Part shown: one piece after another, positions 45,999 through 58,116 of the stretch
Position numbering within the stretch: the first letter of the stretch is position 1
Layout: every line of letters begins with the position of its first letter
Notes under the pieces: model-generated
What the model was told of the DNA's origin: nothing
The model's database searches: none
What the model saw: only the letters and a program-made list of their open reading frames with translations
From: Reticulitermes speratus
Taxonomy: Eukaryota > Arthropoda > Insecta > Blattodea > Rhinotermitidae
Assembly: GCA_021186555.1 (NCBI GenBank)
Contig: JAJKFL010000039.1
Coordinates: forward strand, 15,356,733-15,420,732
Reading direction: 5' to 3'
DNA length: 64,000 nucleotides
Program-made: the position numbers and the translations under genes

Positions 45999-48359
45999 AT
46001 CCGTTACGTGCAATTATTATCCTAAGCAGTTTGTTCTGAAACACCCCTCAAAAGACAATGGAAATCATACACCATTCGCAGATTTGAATCTCAAGGTTTA
46101 ACTAAGGTCATGGTGTTAGATCGATGTCAATGGTGTCAATTCCTACACCGGGTACCACTGAAAACGATCCTGAGCCAGCAATCCAACGTAAATCCTCACA
46201 GTTTATTTGCATCGCATATAATTCGATACTTATTTACATGTTACGGACATATCCTGAAACAGGTCCTACCACGACATGCTCGGGATGTTCGCGGCATGAC
46301 CAAAGTTCTATCACAAATGGGCTGATCGCGACCTTCCCCGTCATATCTGGACTGGCCCAAGTCAGGAGGTCGAATATAATAGTTAAAATCTCTACCTTCA
46401 CTTCAAAGATTGCAACTATATATATTCCTTCATTTGTAACATCGACAGCCCTACGTCACAATACAGGAAATGGGCCAGAACATGTTGGAGATATATTAAA
46501 GTTAGTTGGCTACTTACCACAGCAGTTTACATAGTTCATTTTAATTGTATGATCGATCAAGTATGTATACGATAGAAGTGCTATATTACAAGAGTCCTTT
46601 AAGTTATTTAACGTTTCGCTATCTCATCAGAATCTTGAATTTCGCTTGGAGCACTTTTTAGTTCTTTCTCGAGTTCAGAGTTAGTTACCTCCTGCGGACT
46701 GCAAACATAAATTTCCTTTTAAATCGGGACAAGAAATGAAGCGATAAGCACTCTGTGTTCTGTACAAGAAATTATTACTACAATGAGAATTCTGTGCGAC
46801 TGGAAGACGTACAAGAAAAAAATCACCCGAAGAGAAGTGAACAAATACCAAGCCCGTTAGTCGGGTCGCGTCTAAAGTAATTGTTCTTGCAAGATGAAAT
46901 ACCCCTCCCAGCACTGCAAATGTAAGGAAAAAGTTAAGGAGTAACTCAAGGTGCCATGTATCTTTGTCTTGCTGCAATAAGGAATGAAGCGAGCTTAACC
47001 ACATTTTTACCTTTCATTCCGACAGCGATGCTTTCTTACCCCACTTCCTTGTTACACAAGAAATCCGTCTTTACCAACAGGATTTTGGCGAATTACGAAG
47101 TGATCAAAATGTTTTGTTAAAAATGGCGTGATCGCCATCTTTTCGAAGAACGACGAAAACCTTATCATGGTAACCATGAGAGCCAGTCTATTGGTCACTA
47201 CGTAGTCCAAACACGACGTAGGAAAGCAAAACGCTAACCCTCGACTTTGCAGTGCTTCAAGATCTGCCGGTGACTTTAATAAATTTTGAATTCTGTGTAA
47301 AGAATCGGCCGTCTCGTTATATGAGGCGTTATACCATCATTTGGCCGGATATACAGAGTACAACCACTAAAATATTACCCAAAATCGCCGTTCTTGTGAC
47401 CGGGATGTGAAAGGCACTACCCAGACAACCGAGAGGGTGTACTTTGTTGACAGCGAGTGCCCTTACGATCTGCACATGTCCGCTCGGGCAAATCAAGATG
47501 TAAAGATGTACACAATGTGCGCGTGTGTCTGAATTCAAGAACAGCCACATGTGCGGGTAGTCAAGTCACGATTTTCCCGCATTTTGGGTTCTCTCCATAA
47601 GATTCATCATACCCATCTACTCAAACTCTGTTTTCCCCGCCAGAATCCTGCATTCATTTATCTTTTCCATTCGAACATTTCTACAAGTTTACTGCCATGG
47701 AATGTGCTACCGTAAACAAATAAACAAAGTCATTACGCACAAGTGTCATGGCAACCCGAACTTCATTTCTAATTTGTGCTTCCCTTGTTGCAGAAGAGTG
47801 CAGGGGAGAAGAGATTTACATGTCGGGACATCTGAGAAGGTGTAGCAAAGGACGCAAGATGTTTCCTGGTTTTATCTGCTACTTGAAACGAGTTAAGTTC
47901 TGTTCTCACAACGGGGGTCCATTAGAGGTACCCGTATGGTGTCTTGGCGCATGACAGGACTAAGAAAAGTCCTGACAAGGGATGATATACGGTGCATCGA
48001 AGGAGACTCACTGTTTTTGTAAACAAAATCTTAACGTTTCGAGATAAGAAAAAATTCGTGCATTATTCCATACAACACTGCAAATGAAAATACAACTGAA
48101 AATACAGCGCTACACTTCACTTAAAGTGTTATTCTTTTTTTCCGAATTTGTCTAGTAAAGTTGCATACTTTTTAAATATGTAAAAGGCTACCAAATTTAA
48201 AGGTATTACACTGAATGGCTAATGGTAGTCGCATCTGATGTTTAACTTACGCACGGTGAGGGCCTGCATAACTTGCATAACTGCCATTCGAACACAGTTT
48301 CAGAAATGGTTACAGTGTCTTAACACTACACATCAAGATCTGTCTGAATTATATTTAAT
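45999..48359. other. No gene recognised
   Basis: Frames of 107 codons (minus, 46681-47004) and 136 codons (plus, 46124-46534) have no recognised domain. CTGATGAG...GCGAAACGTT on the minus strand at 46611-46630 has core-like words but almost no stem II. Confidence 0.4.
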
Positions 48360-48545
48360 GTTTCAATCCGTACCGCGCAGTAAACACTCCCTCTCTCGGT
48401 TATAAAAAGTAATCAGTTAAAACCGTATAGGAAAAATATCACTGTTTACAAAACTCACAAATGCACTCTGTAATCAGATAATTTTTGAATGTTAAACCTG
48501 GTGGTACATACAGTAACCACCAGGCTTTAAAGGTTTGAGCGCTTC
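48360..48545 (-). mobile_element. Family G repeat
   Basis: Complement of cctttaaagcctggtggtta at the right end and gggagtgtttactgcgcggt at the left, with tttttataaccgag between. Reverse-oriented relative of the 37.1-kb copy. Confidence 0.45.
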
Positions 48546-48883
48546 TGTGTCCGTCACTTTGGGAAGATCTTGATTAAACCATGCAGGAGAGGCACATACT
48601 ACCGCTTGTCGGTACGATACGAAGCTGAAAACTAAGATATCGCTGTGGTTAAAGGTAGTCTTCGTAGACCTACATGGTATTTCTGGCTTCTCTTCAAAGA
48701 ACTACTGGGTTTTGGTAGCAGCTATTTATCTTGTACATCTCAGAGCAAGAATCCTTAGAGTTACTGGACAAATGTGTATTATCTTAATATTGTTTTCACC
48801 GTGCATCTTGTATATATTAAAACAAGACCAACTAGATGCATAATCACTATTAAAAAAAACCTTTAATAGTAGTTTTACATTAA

Positions 48884-48925
48884 ACCCGACATGTTTCGGT
48901 CAGGTACCTGACCATCTTCAGGGGT
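48884..48925 (-). ncRNA. Hammerhead-ribozyme-like motif, left arm
   Basis: Exact inverted copy of the right-arm motif: CTGAAGA core is the complement of 48915-48921, stem II GGTCAG/CTGACC is at 48898-48913, GAAAC is the complement of 48893-48897, the GTC site is the complement of 48888-48890, and stem I is ACCC/GGGT. Confidence 0.55.
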
Positions 48926-49130
48926 ATACTACATTAAAATGCGTAGTCCATATGTTAAACACACGTGAGATGTGAGCTTAAAAGAAGTGTTGACTATTTT
49001 TTAAAACATTTTTTAGTGATTTTATAGTGACTTTAAAACTGTATTTTTAAAAACCTTTATATAGACTAGACCTTACAGGTTCACATCTCACGTGTGTTTA
49101 ACATATGGACTACGCATTTTAATGTAGTAT

Positions 49131-49172
49131 ACCCCTGAAGATGGTCAGGTACCTGACCGAAACATGTCGGGT
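49131..49172 (+). ncRNA. Hammerhead-ribozyme-like motif, right arm (best preserved)
   Basis: Stem I ACCC (49131-49134), core CTGAAGA (49135-49141), one extra T, stem II GGTCAG (49143-49148) with loop GTAC and CTGACC (49153-49158), GAAAC (49159-49163), loop AT, GTC cleavage-type triplet (49166-49168) and returning stem I GGGT (49169-49172). All pairs are Watson-Crick. Stem III is only two pairs, as in the minimal hammerheads known from retroelements. The predicted cut follows 49168. The extra base after A9 is the main departure from consensus. Confidence 0.55.
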
Positions 49173-49444
49173 TTAATGTAACACTATTATTAAAGGTTTT
49201 TTTAATAGTGATTGTGCATCTAGTTGGTCTTGTTTTTAATAAAGTGTATTATCTTTTAAACTTATATACTCGAAAATCTGTGCTAGTATTCATATGCTGA
49301 AGGCATATAAACGTAGTGACTGATCTTAGTGTGAAGGCAGAAAACTGAAAAATTTTAAAACGGTATATTCCAGAGGAGGCGACGAAGAGGCTAAAACCAA
49401 TCTAAAACTTTCAAATAAGATTAATTAGCTAATCAAACCAAAAT

Positions 49445-49540
49445 TTTTTGATTAACCTTCAGTAGCTGATAGTTGTTCAGCTTTTTAAGAAATTCCCCCC
49501 ACTGTATCCATACAAAAGAACAGTCTTAGAATTTCACTTA
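49445..49540 (-). mobile_element. LINE 3' fragment
   Basis: cagtagctgatagttgttca then agaaattccccccactgtat matches the minus-strand LINE 3' end, highly decayed. Confidence 0.5.
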
Positions 49541-51037
49541 AAATAATGCCCCTTCACAAAGTGATAAACAATTGATGGCCTGCGTGGCACACCTGGCCAA
49601 CGATGATATCCTTAGGATATCAGATATTCAAATCCAAGATTACCAACAATCATCTTTTCCCGTATTGCTTTCATTAATATAGGCCTGTATAATTACAAGC
49701 AATTATTTATAGTTATAAAACGTTAAGAAAGAGGATTTATTCCTTAAAATGTCCTGAACACTTTCCTAATTCCATCCTCGTCTTTGTGTAATGCATCTGG
49801 ATCTACTACAGAACTGAACGAAATCGACCAATGCGCATTCAGTTAACACCGGTAAAGTAAAGAGGCTGGACTGTACACGGAAGTTAGCTGTTCTTAATGC
49901 CACTCTTCTTTTTCTAGAGACGGTCTTTGCTGATTTCCAGATTGATACAAGCAGGTAACAGCTGCAAGTTTATACTTTCGGATATTAACATGAGAGACAG
50001 GACATCACCTTCTGAGATTTACAGCTCGATAACAAAGAAGACAACTTCAAAACTCTCGTATTTTTTTGATGTGTAAATCCAAAGAATCTAATACGAACAA
50101 GGATCTAAAGAATCCCTGCACCTACCTGGGTACAGACTACGGTACAAGTGGACAGTACAAACCGACCGCGTATCCACACTCTATTCAATAATTTGATCGA
50201 AGCAGTGAAAATAATTTTTTCCCGTGCACAGAACATATACCTGTCTGTTACTGCGTCTGACCCGGCTTAATTTTAAGCAGCTGTCGGATTTTCTATTATT
50301 ATCGTACATCATTCCTCTATAGGCCATCGCATGTTTGTGTAGATTAAACAAATTTTAACTTTCTGTAATTAACAACAAGAATATGACGGTCGCATGAATT
50401 TACAGAGCAGCTCAAATTGACATAACAAGATTTTGATCCCCGACAAAAATACAAAATGTGATATTTTTAGAATGTAAATGTTCACACGGTGGCCCCATAA
50501 AATCTACTGAAAACTTCGGTCTGAAGGCGATAATTAATAACAACGAAAGGTATACAAGCGAACTTTCCTAAGGAGATAGATAATAAATATTGCATGTGCA
50601 GCTGAAAACCCCATGCTTACTGAATTAGAAAGCATAATTAAAAGAAAGACTTCAAGAAGAATAATCGAATCCAATAACAGATAAATCACGGAAGTTTCAT
50701 CAGCATCATCATACTGCTGCTGATGATGATGATGATCATGATCATGATCATGACGCTATGCTAAAACAGATATGAGAAATTTAGAAGGGTAACGTTTTTA
50801 AAAGGCTACATACTTAGTTTCGTTATCGACACTCTCTCAACTGCGCAGCTGCTCTATTACAGAGAATGTGGAAAAACCATTCAAGGCCCTTCGTTACGAT
50901 TTGAGTTACGAAATGTAACGATATTACACAGAAAAATTCACTTCGTGTCTCACACAAAACAAATTCCGTCTCCGTTGTAAAAAGATCAATTAGTGTTAGA
51001 GGCAAAAAATTGTCGTTTGAGAATCAGACGGAACACA
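49541..51037. other. No gene recognised; short GATCAT repeat
   Basis: 50709-50755 has a GAT repeat turning into three palindromic atgatc units. Otherwise AT-rich and unclassified. Confidence 0.45.
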
Positions 51038-51310
51038 CACAGTGCCGAGAGAGGGGGGCGGGGGGAGGGGGGTAAGCCGATGCAAATTACCGGGGCCTAT
51101 TGGTCCGGAAAGGGTCCCGGGTATGTTGCATATGTTTTTGTCTTTCTCAGCAGTATCATTATTTGTCGATCGTACAAATTCACGCTTTCAGACCAAGCCC
51201 AAGTCACCCTCCAACAGACAGTCAGTCTTTCCGATTTAGTGTAAAGATTTTTAGCCGGTCGGCCCTTGCCGGGGGGCCCGGAAAACATTTTTTGACCTGG
51301 CCCGAACCCA
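51038..51310 (+). mobile_element. Possible non-autonomous transposon relic, G/C-rich
   Basis: Starts cagtgccgagagaggggggc and contains ccggggcctattggtccgg and ccggggggcccgg modules. These are unlike flanking DNA and resemble hAT-type non-autonomous elements by eye. No target duplication or terminal repeat pair was found. Confidence 0.25.
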
Positions 51311-51419
51311 CTCACATATCATACTTACATAGTTTGGAGTGGATATTTCAAGTAATGGAGGTGGCTGGCTGGCTACAGGCTGAACGGAAGGAATTTCACT
51401 CAAGTTAGAGGTAGAAATT

Positions 51420-51900
51420 TTTAGGCGCTTTCGCAAAATTGCGAAAGTGACTATTAGTTTCGTCATGTCTGTCTGTCCGTCCGTCCGCCCGCATGGAACA
51501 ACTCGGCTCCCATTGGACGGATTTTTATGAAATTTGACATTTGAGTATTTTTCGTAAATCTGTCCAGAAAATCAAATTTCATCAAAATCTGACAAGAATA
51601 ACGGGTACTTTACATGAAGACCTATGTACAATTATGATTATATCACGCTCAGTTCTTCTTAGAATGAAACATGTTTCAGACAAAAGTTGTAGAGAAAATC
51701 AAAACACACATTTTACGTTCAATAACTTTTTTCCTGAAACTCGTGACGTTTATGAGATAATGTGGGAAAATATGGTAGAACCAGACAGGCCACAGATGAC
51801 AATAAATAACGGCGCATTCGCTTTGGACGCTGGATTAATAAGGCTACAAAAATACATTACACTTACTGCTTTTCCTCGGCAACAATGGTTTCGCTAACGC
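51420..51900 (+). repeat. Dispersed repeat E, copy 2 (longer)
   Basis: Begins with the palindrome ctttcgcaaaattgcgaaag (51427-51446), then cgtcatgtctgtctgtccgt, matching 36140-36360. It continues through a 118-codon frame (51541-51897) that I suspect is part of the element. Family unknown. Confidence 0.55.
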
Positions 51901-52620
51901 GCCCAATGATAGTTATGAGTACAGTGCCTGTCTTGTTTCATCTCCGCCACAGTATCCGGACCGGACTGGCCCGCCCAGGCGTCTATTTGGGTAGTTTCTC
52001 CAAAGACGGAGTGGCCGAAGTGTGGAGCTGACCACTCACCTCTATCTAGAATGCACAAATCTTAAAAAGCACGCGTTCTATAATGCCGCATTGTATGACC
52101 TTTGTTCACATGGCCAATTAACATTACTCCCAGTTCAACTCAACCATATGGCCATCAGGCATGTCGCTTTTGCACCTCCTGTTGTAATCTGATTTCGAGA
52201 TTTAGAGGCCCCCTTAAAATGTCTAGGTGTTGGCGTTGCCTACGATCTGTGTTGCACTGTTTTACTGTTTAAAGCAATTTCGTAGCCAAACAATGTACAT
52301 AGTGTGCTGAACCAAGGCACCTAGGGGGGTGAGATTTTCAAGTCAGGTCAGGGGTCCACGGCATATGGGGCCCGGTGACAGGGGACCAGATAATACAATA
52401 TGTGCAATAGTGGACCACGTAACATTATATTCGACAGAAATAATATTAGAAAGACGGTGTGACAACTTAGTTTATCATACCAATTATTATGACGCTAACT
52501 GGTGACTCACATATTCACATTCCCCAGAATACGGGTCTACATTATATCCAACGTAATTGACGCAGTCATACTATTAACTGGCTCCGTATATTACTGTGAC
52601 GCAAAGTGTACTTGTGTATG
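51901..52620. other. Possible SINE A fragment at 51955-52050; otherwise nothing
   Basis: ccggaccggactggcccgcc then gtggccgaagtgtggagctg and accactcacctctatctaga echoes the SINE A body in plus orientation at low similarity. Confidence 0.35.
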
Positions 52621-52853
52621 TCATAAAGGCGTATGGGGAGGAGGTATGGCTCCATTCATTCTTAACGTCAGAGCTAGATGGATGTAAGTGGTCATCATCA
52701 TGCTCTGGACATTTTTCCCACTGGAGATGAGACTGAGTGTGCCCCAGAGCCAGTCTGAACTGACAGAAGATGAGAATAAACGTTCCCCTACCGGGAATCG
52801 AACCACGATTCCTCGGTCATCCAGCTAGTGACTTGGTCACTATACCGACTGTC
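52621..52853 (-). mobile_element. tRNA-derived SINE, family A subtype 2
   Basis: Minus strand: gacagtcggtatagtgacca (A box), cgtggttcgattcccggtag (B box), then the tcagactggctctggggcac body. No clear target duplication. Confidence 0.75.
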
Positions 52854-52909
52854 TTATTACAGGCTGTATTAATGTTATCATATTATATTATCTAAGTATC
52901 ATATTATGT

Positions 52910-53188
52910 GGGGCACGCGGTGGAGCAGTTGTTTGAGGCACTGCGCTACAAGCCGGAAGGTTGCGGATTCACCTCCCGATGGTGTCATTGGAATTTTTCG
53001 ACTCAGCCTCTTCTAGCAAACATGAGTACCAGGAATATTTCCTGGGAGATGAAGCCGGCCATTGCTTAAGGCTGACAACTTTACCACTTTCATGTGCCGA
53101 CTGTCTGGAAATCTGGGGGCCTCAACCTCCTGGAAACCTAAGGGCCTGTCCAGGCATGTATAGGGACAGCTTTACATTTTTTAGCTTT
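52910..53188 (+). mobile_element. tRNA-derived SINE, family D, with exact 13-bp target duplication
   Basis: gggcacgcggtggagcagtt (A box), aaggttgcggattcacctcc (B box with one change), tggaatttttcgactcagcc and ggcctgtccaggcatgtata, ending in agctttacatttttt. tatcatattatgt is at 52897-52909 and 53189-53201. Confidence 0.92.
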
Positions 53189-53201
53189 TATCATATTATG
53201 T

Positions 53202-53842
53202 TAGCTTGCTTGCTTGCTTAGTCGTCCTCTTCAACCTTCCGGTGTCGAGGTATATTATGTTAGACTTATTTATATGTTATGGCATGCAGTGTAAGTTGGT
53301 AGTTGGAAGACGGAAGGAAGCGCCAGGTTTCCCCAAGGCATTGACACAAAAGTACATGGAATCACCTCTTATAAGACTGTAATCTCGATGTTCAGAGCCA
53401 TAAGAACAAAACTCAGGTAACTTATAACAGTTATTACGAATTAGTATTGAATTCTGGTTAGGTTACGAAATTATAGTATGCTCTGCACTACTACCTGGAC
53501 AAATATATTGAACGTTGCGTGTGTGCTTATTATTCCAGTGTGTTTTTTCTCAGTTGAAGCAAATGGTGCAATAACCCCATGGAACAGAACTCTTGGCCTA
53601 CATAAGTGGCCTAGCAACGGCGAAGTATCAAAAGGTAAATGTTGATAAAACGCTGTATTGTAAGACTTATTTGCACATCCAGCATAAAATTAAACAGATT
53701 TTGTCTCTGTCCATCCGTACGCTACCGATTTAGTACAGCAGGGCATGTTCGGGCTTCACTAAAAGCCGACGAGAAAATTATTTGATTTCCTCCAACGCTG
53801 TAGGGCTCTGACGACGGTATACGACTTACTGAAGTAACCTTC
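53202..53842. other. No recognised feature
   Basis: Unclassified AT-rich DNA with no frame worth noting. Confidence 0.4.
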
Positions 53843-54007
53843 TTTCTTTGGACTTTGTCCATCGTCTAATTTTTTAATGAAGCACTAAGTTTCGGAAGCC
53901 GGCTCTGCTTCCGTCTTCAGGTAAAGGAAAGCACCTAATCTGCTGGACCCCTTAGACAGAGCTATTCTCAGTCACTGGGCCTATGACGATGGACAAAATC
54001 CAAAGAC
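53843..54007. mobile_element. Foldback-like element with hammerhead-like motif
   Basis: tttctttggactttgtccat (about 53844-53863) is the complement of atggacaaaatccaaaga (about 53989-54006). Between them, on the minus strand at 53889-53920, lie CTGAAGA, one extra base, a perfect GGAAGC/GCTTCC stem II and GAAAC. The cleavage triplet and stem I are not preserved. Confidence 0.5.
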
Positions 54008-56514
54008 ATATCATAACTTCATTATTTTAATCTGGTTATAACCCCGACTTTAACTAAAGCTCAAATTAAATTTTGTCGGAAATGCTTCATCATACGAGTA
54101 CAGACGACTGGTAGGACTACGTAACGTCCAAAACAGGCTCACTTATATCTGTAACGTTCAGTCCTGTATAACGCGTTCTCTCTTTTTTCTTTTTGTAATG
54201 TGTTGAAAACAACAAGAAAATATATTTCCTACTTCTGTGTAACCTAGCGTGAATAGCTTTGCAACCATACGTTTGTATCCACATCAGATGTAATGCGATT
54301 ATAGACACGTGAACTGCTGCGGTTATTTGCGCTGCCCACAATGCAACGGAAACGTTTACAGGAATGGTATAATACTCGTATTCAGGCAGGATTTAAATAT
54401 TACGTCGTATAAGTGGATACAGAATGAAGCCACTAAGTCTAAAATTAAAAAAATATTGAAGTAAACGAATTCAACTTATTTGATAGAGATATCTTATATA
54501 AACATAAACGTCTATGTGGGTGTGTAAAACAGTAAAGAAAATGATCAGAAAATTTTTCGTTGTTGAACATCACAGCAGGTGGGAGAGACTCTTTTGACGT
54601 TCGTTACTGTCTTCCCCTATTTAGAAAAAGAATTTAAGCAACGTGCAAGTTTTCAAAATCGTTTCTGTTCTGAGAAATACCAACAGTCATTAACAACCAA
54701 TATACACGCTAATCCTTCCTGATCCCAGAACCTAACACACAAATGTTTCGTCATGCTCGTGGCCAGGTTTATCCTGATGAAATATTAAGTATCCAGATGG
54801 GTTGCTTGGCTCCATTCTGCATGGAGAACCCAATTCTCAGCTGGAGAACTAAGAGGAACAATGCGACATTTATAATAGTGCCTAAGATTTATTGCACCAT
54901 GATGCCAGTCCATGATAACTCAGGGCTCCCTCAGTGTCCCTGGATGGGGCCCTACAGCACCACACACATCGCAACACAAATCAACATCAAATTCAGATCA
55001 CAAAATTTGTCTGTTGCGGGGGATAATACAGATGGCTCATAAGCGCCTGGTAATGCAGCGATAGCAAGGGGCAGTCCGCAACAGAATGGCCATACCTCCT
55101 CAATACCGTTACCGGAATTATTCAGATGTGATGCCTCTGAAAGAAAACACACGTGTAGAAACAGACACAAGGACATGATGACACATAAGCCTGTACTTCC
55201 TTATAAAATGACAAATATGAGAAAAGGACAATACGAGAAGATGACAGCAGGTAATTCGATTCCCACGACTTGCATTTAGCTTGCAAAGTGCATGGCTGGT
55301 GTCTGCAGAGAGGCATCTTCGAAGCCGCAGGAGGCGCCGGGTATCCTGGCCGCGCAATTTATCTCTGTTTTGTCCTTTAAGTAACGTCTGCGGTCGCGAT
55401 GAATGATAACACAAATCCTCGGCCATGCAGACGGACCGACGGACACAAAAACTCCGTCTGAATCTCATGTTACCGTGAGTCTATTTAGTAATGTTACATT
55501 GTAAACGTGTCCCTACACTGAGGCACGTGAGTGCAGTGGCGGTTGCCATGCAGTGGCGGATGAATGATCAGCTCCACATTTAAAATTCGGAATTAATTCA
55601 TAATCTGCAAGATGCAAGCAGTGTCAGACAGCCCCGACATGTAAATTTGCATACAGTCATATACAAGAGACTTCCTGTTGGATTTTCAACGAAACTTTTC
55701 CTCTAGTAATATATATTACAGGCACGACATTTCGTATCATGTTATATCCTATTCAGAAGACGCTCAGCAAAAACTGGTAAGCAAACTAATAAATCAACGT
55801 GAAGGAAAACACTAGGATAAAACGGAGAACTGATGACAAAATAATTGAGAGAGGAGATGAAGAGATAGAAAACTGTCCTGTTGTGGGCGAGGCATGGATT
55901 CCATCATGTATAAGCAATAATGTGTGTGGAACATAAATAGGACTGCTTGATGATGGGACAGGTCAGAGGTTATCTGATGACACAAGAGCAAGAGCTGTTT
56001 GAACACTCGTGGTTTCTGTCAAGAACAGACTTTCGTGTGCAGAGTCCTGCTGGATGAATGACAGTCCTCTGTAGTTGCCCCTCGTCTGAACACCACGACA
56101 TTGGCTGTAGAAGGGGAGTGGAAGTAAAACTTCACTAGAAGATGGTAAGAAGTCAGCTTCACGTTCCCCTCCGCTTTACGCGAGACACAAAGTTCCCGGT
56201 ACCTCCTAGATAGGTATCTTTTTGAGCCCGGGGGCTGATCTGAACACAGAAATCGAGGGCCATTCGTCGAACTAGAATCAGTTACCAAGCAGACCGAGAT
56301 ACCGCAGCTGGTCATACTGGGCAGGTAAAAACTACAAATAAATTCAAGCAGTAAACTTTATTGTAAACTTAATACATCAAATGTAATGGAAGTTCATCAC
56401 ATTTGTTTGGGATATGAACCTGAGAGCTGGTAAATCCACATATATACATGACATCCAAATTATTCGTCTGGGTTATACGCCTAAAAGGGATTTAACACAG
56501 GCAAAACGTAAAAT
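54008..56514. other. No gene recognised; several unassigned frames
   Basis: Frames at 54743-55042 (plus, 99 codons), 55118-55468 (minus, 116) and 56019-56315 (minus, 98) show no recognised domain. The 56.2-kb segment has a gaccgagataccgcagctgg that could be an old SINE head. Confidence 0.35.
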
Positions 56515-56565
56515 TTTCCCTGTCCACGCATTGAAGGCATAAAGGGGAGTAGAGGTATAGCTTCT
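56515..56565 (-). mobile_element. SINE A 3'-end fragment
   Basis: aaaattttccctgtccacgc followed by aggcataaaggggagtagag and gtatagctt is the complement of the SINE A terminal segment. It abuts the LINE 3' end. Confidence 0.55.
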
Positions 56566-56567
56566 AA

Positions 56568-57720
56568 ACTAACTAACTCCATGGAGCAGAGTCCTTCTTG
56601 AGAAGCTAACAGGTCCTCAGCTAGTCAAGAAATTCCCCGAGTTTTATGGAACCCGAAGGTTCTTTACCACATTCACAAGAGCCCGCCACCTCTCCCTATC
56701 TTGAGCCATATAAATCCAGTCCATGCCCCCATCCCAACATCTTCAAAATCCATTTTAATATTATCCTCCCATCTATGCCTGGGTCTTCCAAGTGGTCTCC
56801 TTCCCTCAGGTCTCCCCACCAAAATCCTGTATACACCTCTCCCCTCACCCATACGTGCTACATGCCCCGCCCACCTCATTCTTCTTGATTTGATCACCCG
56901 AAAAATATTTGGTGATCAGTACAGATCATTAAGTTCCTCGTTATGTAGTCTTCTCCACTCCCCTGTTACCTCGTCCCTCTTAGACCCAAATATCCTCCTC
57001 AGCAACCTATTCTCGAACACCCTCAGCCTATGTTCCTCCCTTAGTGTGAGAGACCAAGTTTCACACCCATACAAAACAACAGACAAAATTATACTTCTGT
57101 ATATCTTAATCTCTGTATTTTTGGATAGCAAACTGGAAGACAGAAGATCCTGCACCGAATGATAACAAGCATTTCCCGACTTCAATCTGCTCTTCTTCCT
57201 GAATGGAATTTTGATTTGTTAGGGTTGTTCCCAAATATTTGAACTGTTCCACCCTTTCAAAGGATTTATTATCTATCTACACGTTGTGATTTTGTCCTGC
57301 ATTCTGATCTCGAGACATGACCATGTACTTAGTCTTCTCAGCATTTACTGCTAGACCAATCTCCTGACTAGCGACTACTAAAGCTTCTGTGTTGTTCTTT
57401 ATAGCATGTACGCTTCCGCCCAACATATTAACATCATCAGCATAAACTAGAAGCTGATGTGTACCATTTAATTTCAAGCCCTCCTGGTTTGCCTGAACTC
57501 TCCTAATGGCATATTCCAAAGCAAACTTGAAAAACAATGGCGATAGAGCATCTCCTTGTTTCAAACCATTCTTAATACGAAATGTGTCAGACAAATGTTT
57601 GCCTACGCGGACTGTGCTATATGTTTCATTTAGACACATTTTTATTAGCCTTACTAGTTTCATGGGGATACCGAACTCAATGAGAATATTATACAAGACC
57701 TCTCTCCTAACTGAAAGGAA
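56568..57720 (-). pseudogene. LINE reverse transcriptase, longest copy, 5'-truncated (RTE-like)
   Basis: Read on the minus strand from 57720. The reverse transcriptase palm/thumb part lies in 57277-57716: [22 protein letters not shown] (domain 4) and the catalytic YADDVNML (domain 5), then [21 protein letters not shown]. After a stop or frameshift near 57275 it continues in 56916-57185 ([33 protein letters not shown]) and in 56673-56897 ([29 protein letters not shown]). It ends in a non-coding 3' region and a taactaac tail at 56568. The endonuclease and the N-terminal reverse transcriptase, including the first catalytic Asp, are missing. At least one stop and one frameshift make it dead. Reverse transcriptases of this type copy LINE RNA at nicked target DNA. 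Clade is uncertain. Confidence 0.88.
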
Positions 57721-57924
57721 GCCTATGTGAGGTATAGCTCCTACCATTCTTAACCTCGGGGCTGGATGGAGGTGGGTGGTTAACTTCACGCCCTGGCCGC
57801 TTTACCCCCGGGAAGGATAACCGGTACCCATTGAAAAGGGAGACTGGGTGGGCCCCAGAGCCGGTCTGGACGTTTTGGAGAAGAGAAAAATCTCTTGCCT
57901 CTACCGGACCTGTATTAAATTCAG
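57721..57924 (-). mobile_element. SINE family A subtype 2, joined to the LINE truncation point
   Basis: Complement of cagaccggctctggggccca and ggtaaagcggccagggcgtg, with the aagagatttttctcttctcc module. The tRNA B box is partly lost. Its 3' end falls exactly where LINE similarity stops, so the LINE frame continues 20-odd codons into it. Confidence 0.8.
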
Positions 57925-58116
57925 CTACTCGCTTAGAGATACACTCAGGCGAGGCAAGATGTGCTTCAATTTGGAGTAAATATACGTATTTGTCAAGTGA
58001 ACTTTTGCAAGTCTGCACACACCACTAACCTTGGTGTCCATTTATTGCAGACACAAATCTACTAGTACAAGCCGAGTTTTGAGGTGTTCACAGCGGACTA
58101 ATTGAAGGTTCCTCTT

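Larger units (their letters stand above)
48817..49239. mobile_element. Foldback element with 159-bp arms, each carrying a hammerhead-like motif
   Basis: Left arm 48817-48975 and right arm 49081-49239 are near-perfect reverse complements around a 105-bp AT-rich spacer. Outer ends are ttaaaacaagaccaactaga and its complement. Each arm holds one hammerhead-like fold, in opposite orientations. There is no coding sequence. The high arm identity means recent formation, or maintenance by gene conversion. Confidence 0.9.

Noticed and set aside
46611..46630. Hammerhead motif on the minus strand (CTGATGA...GCGAAACGTT)
   Set aside because: Core words are present but stem II would be a single pair and stem I does not pair beyond two bases.
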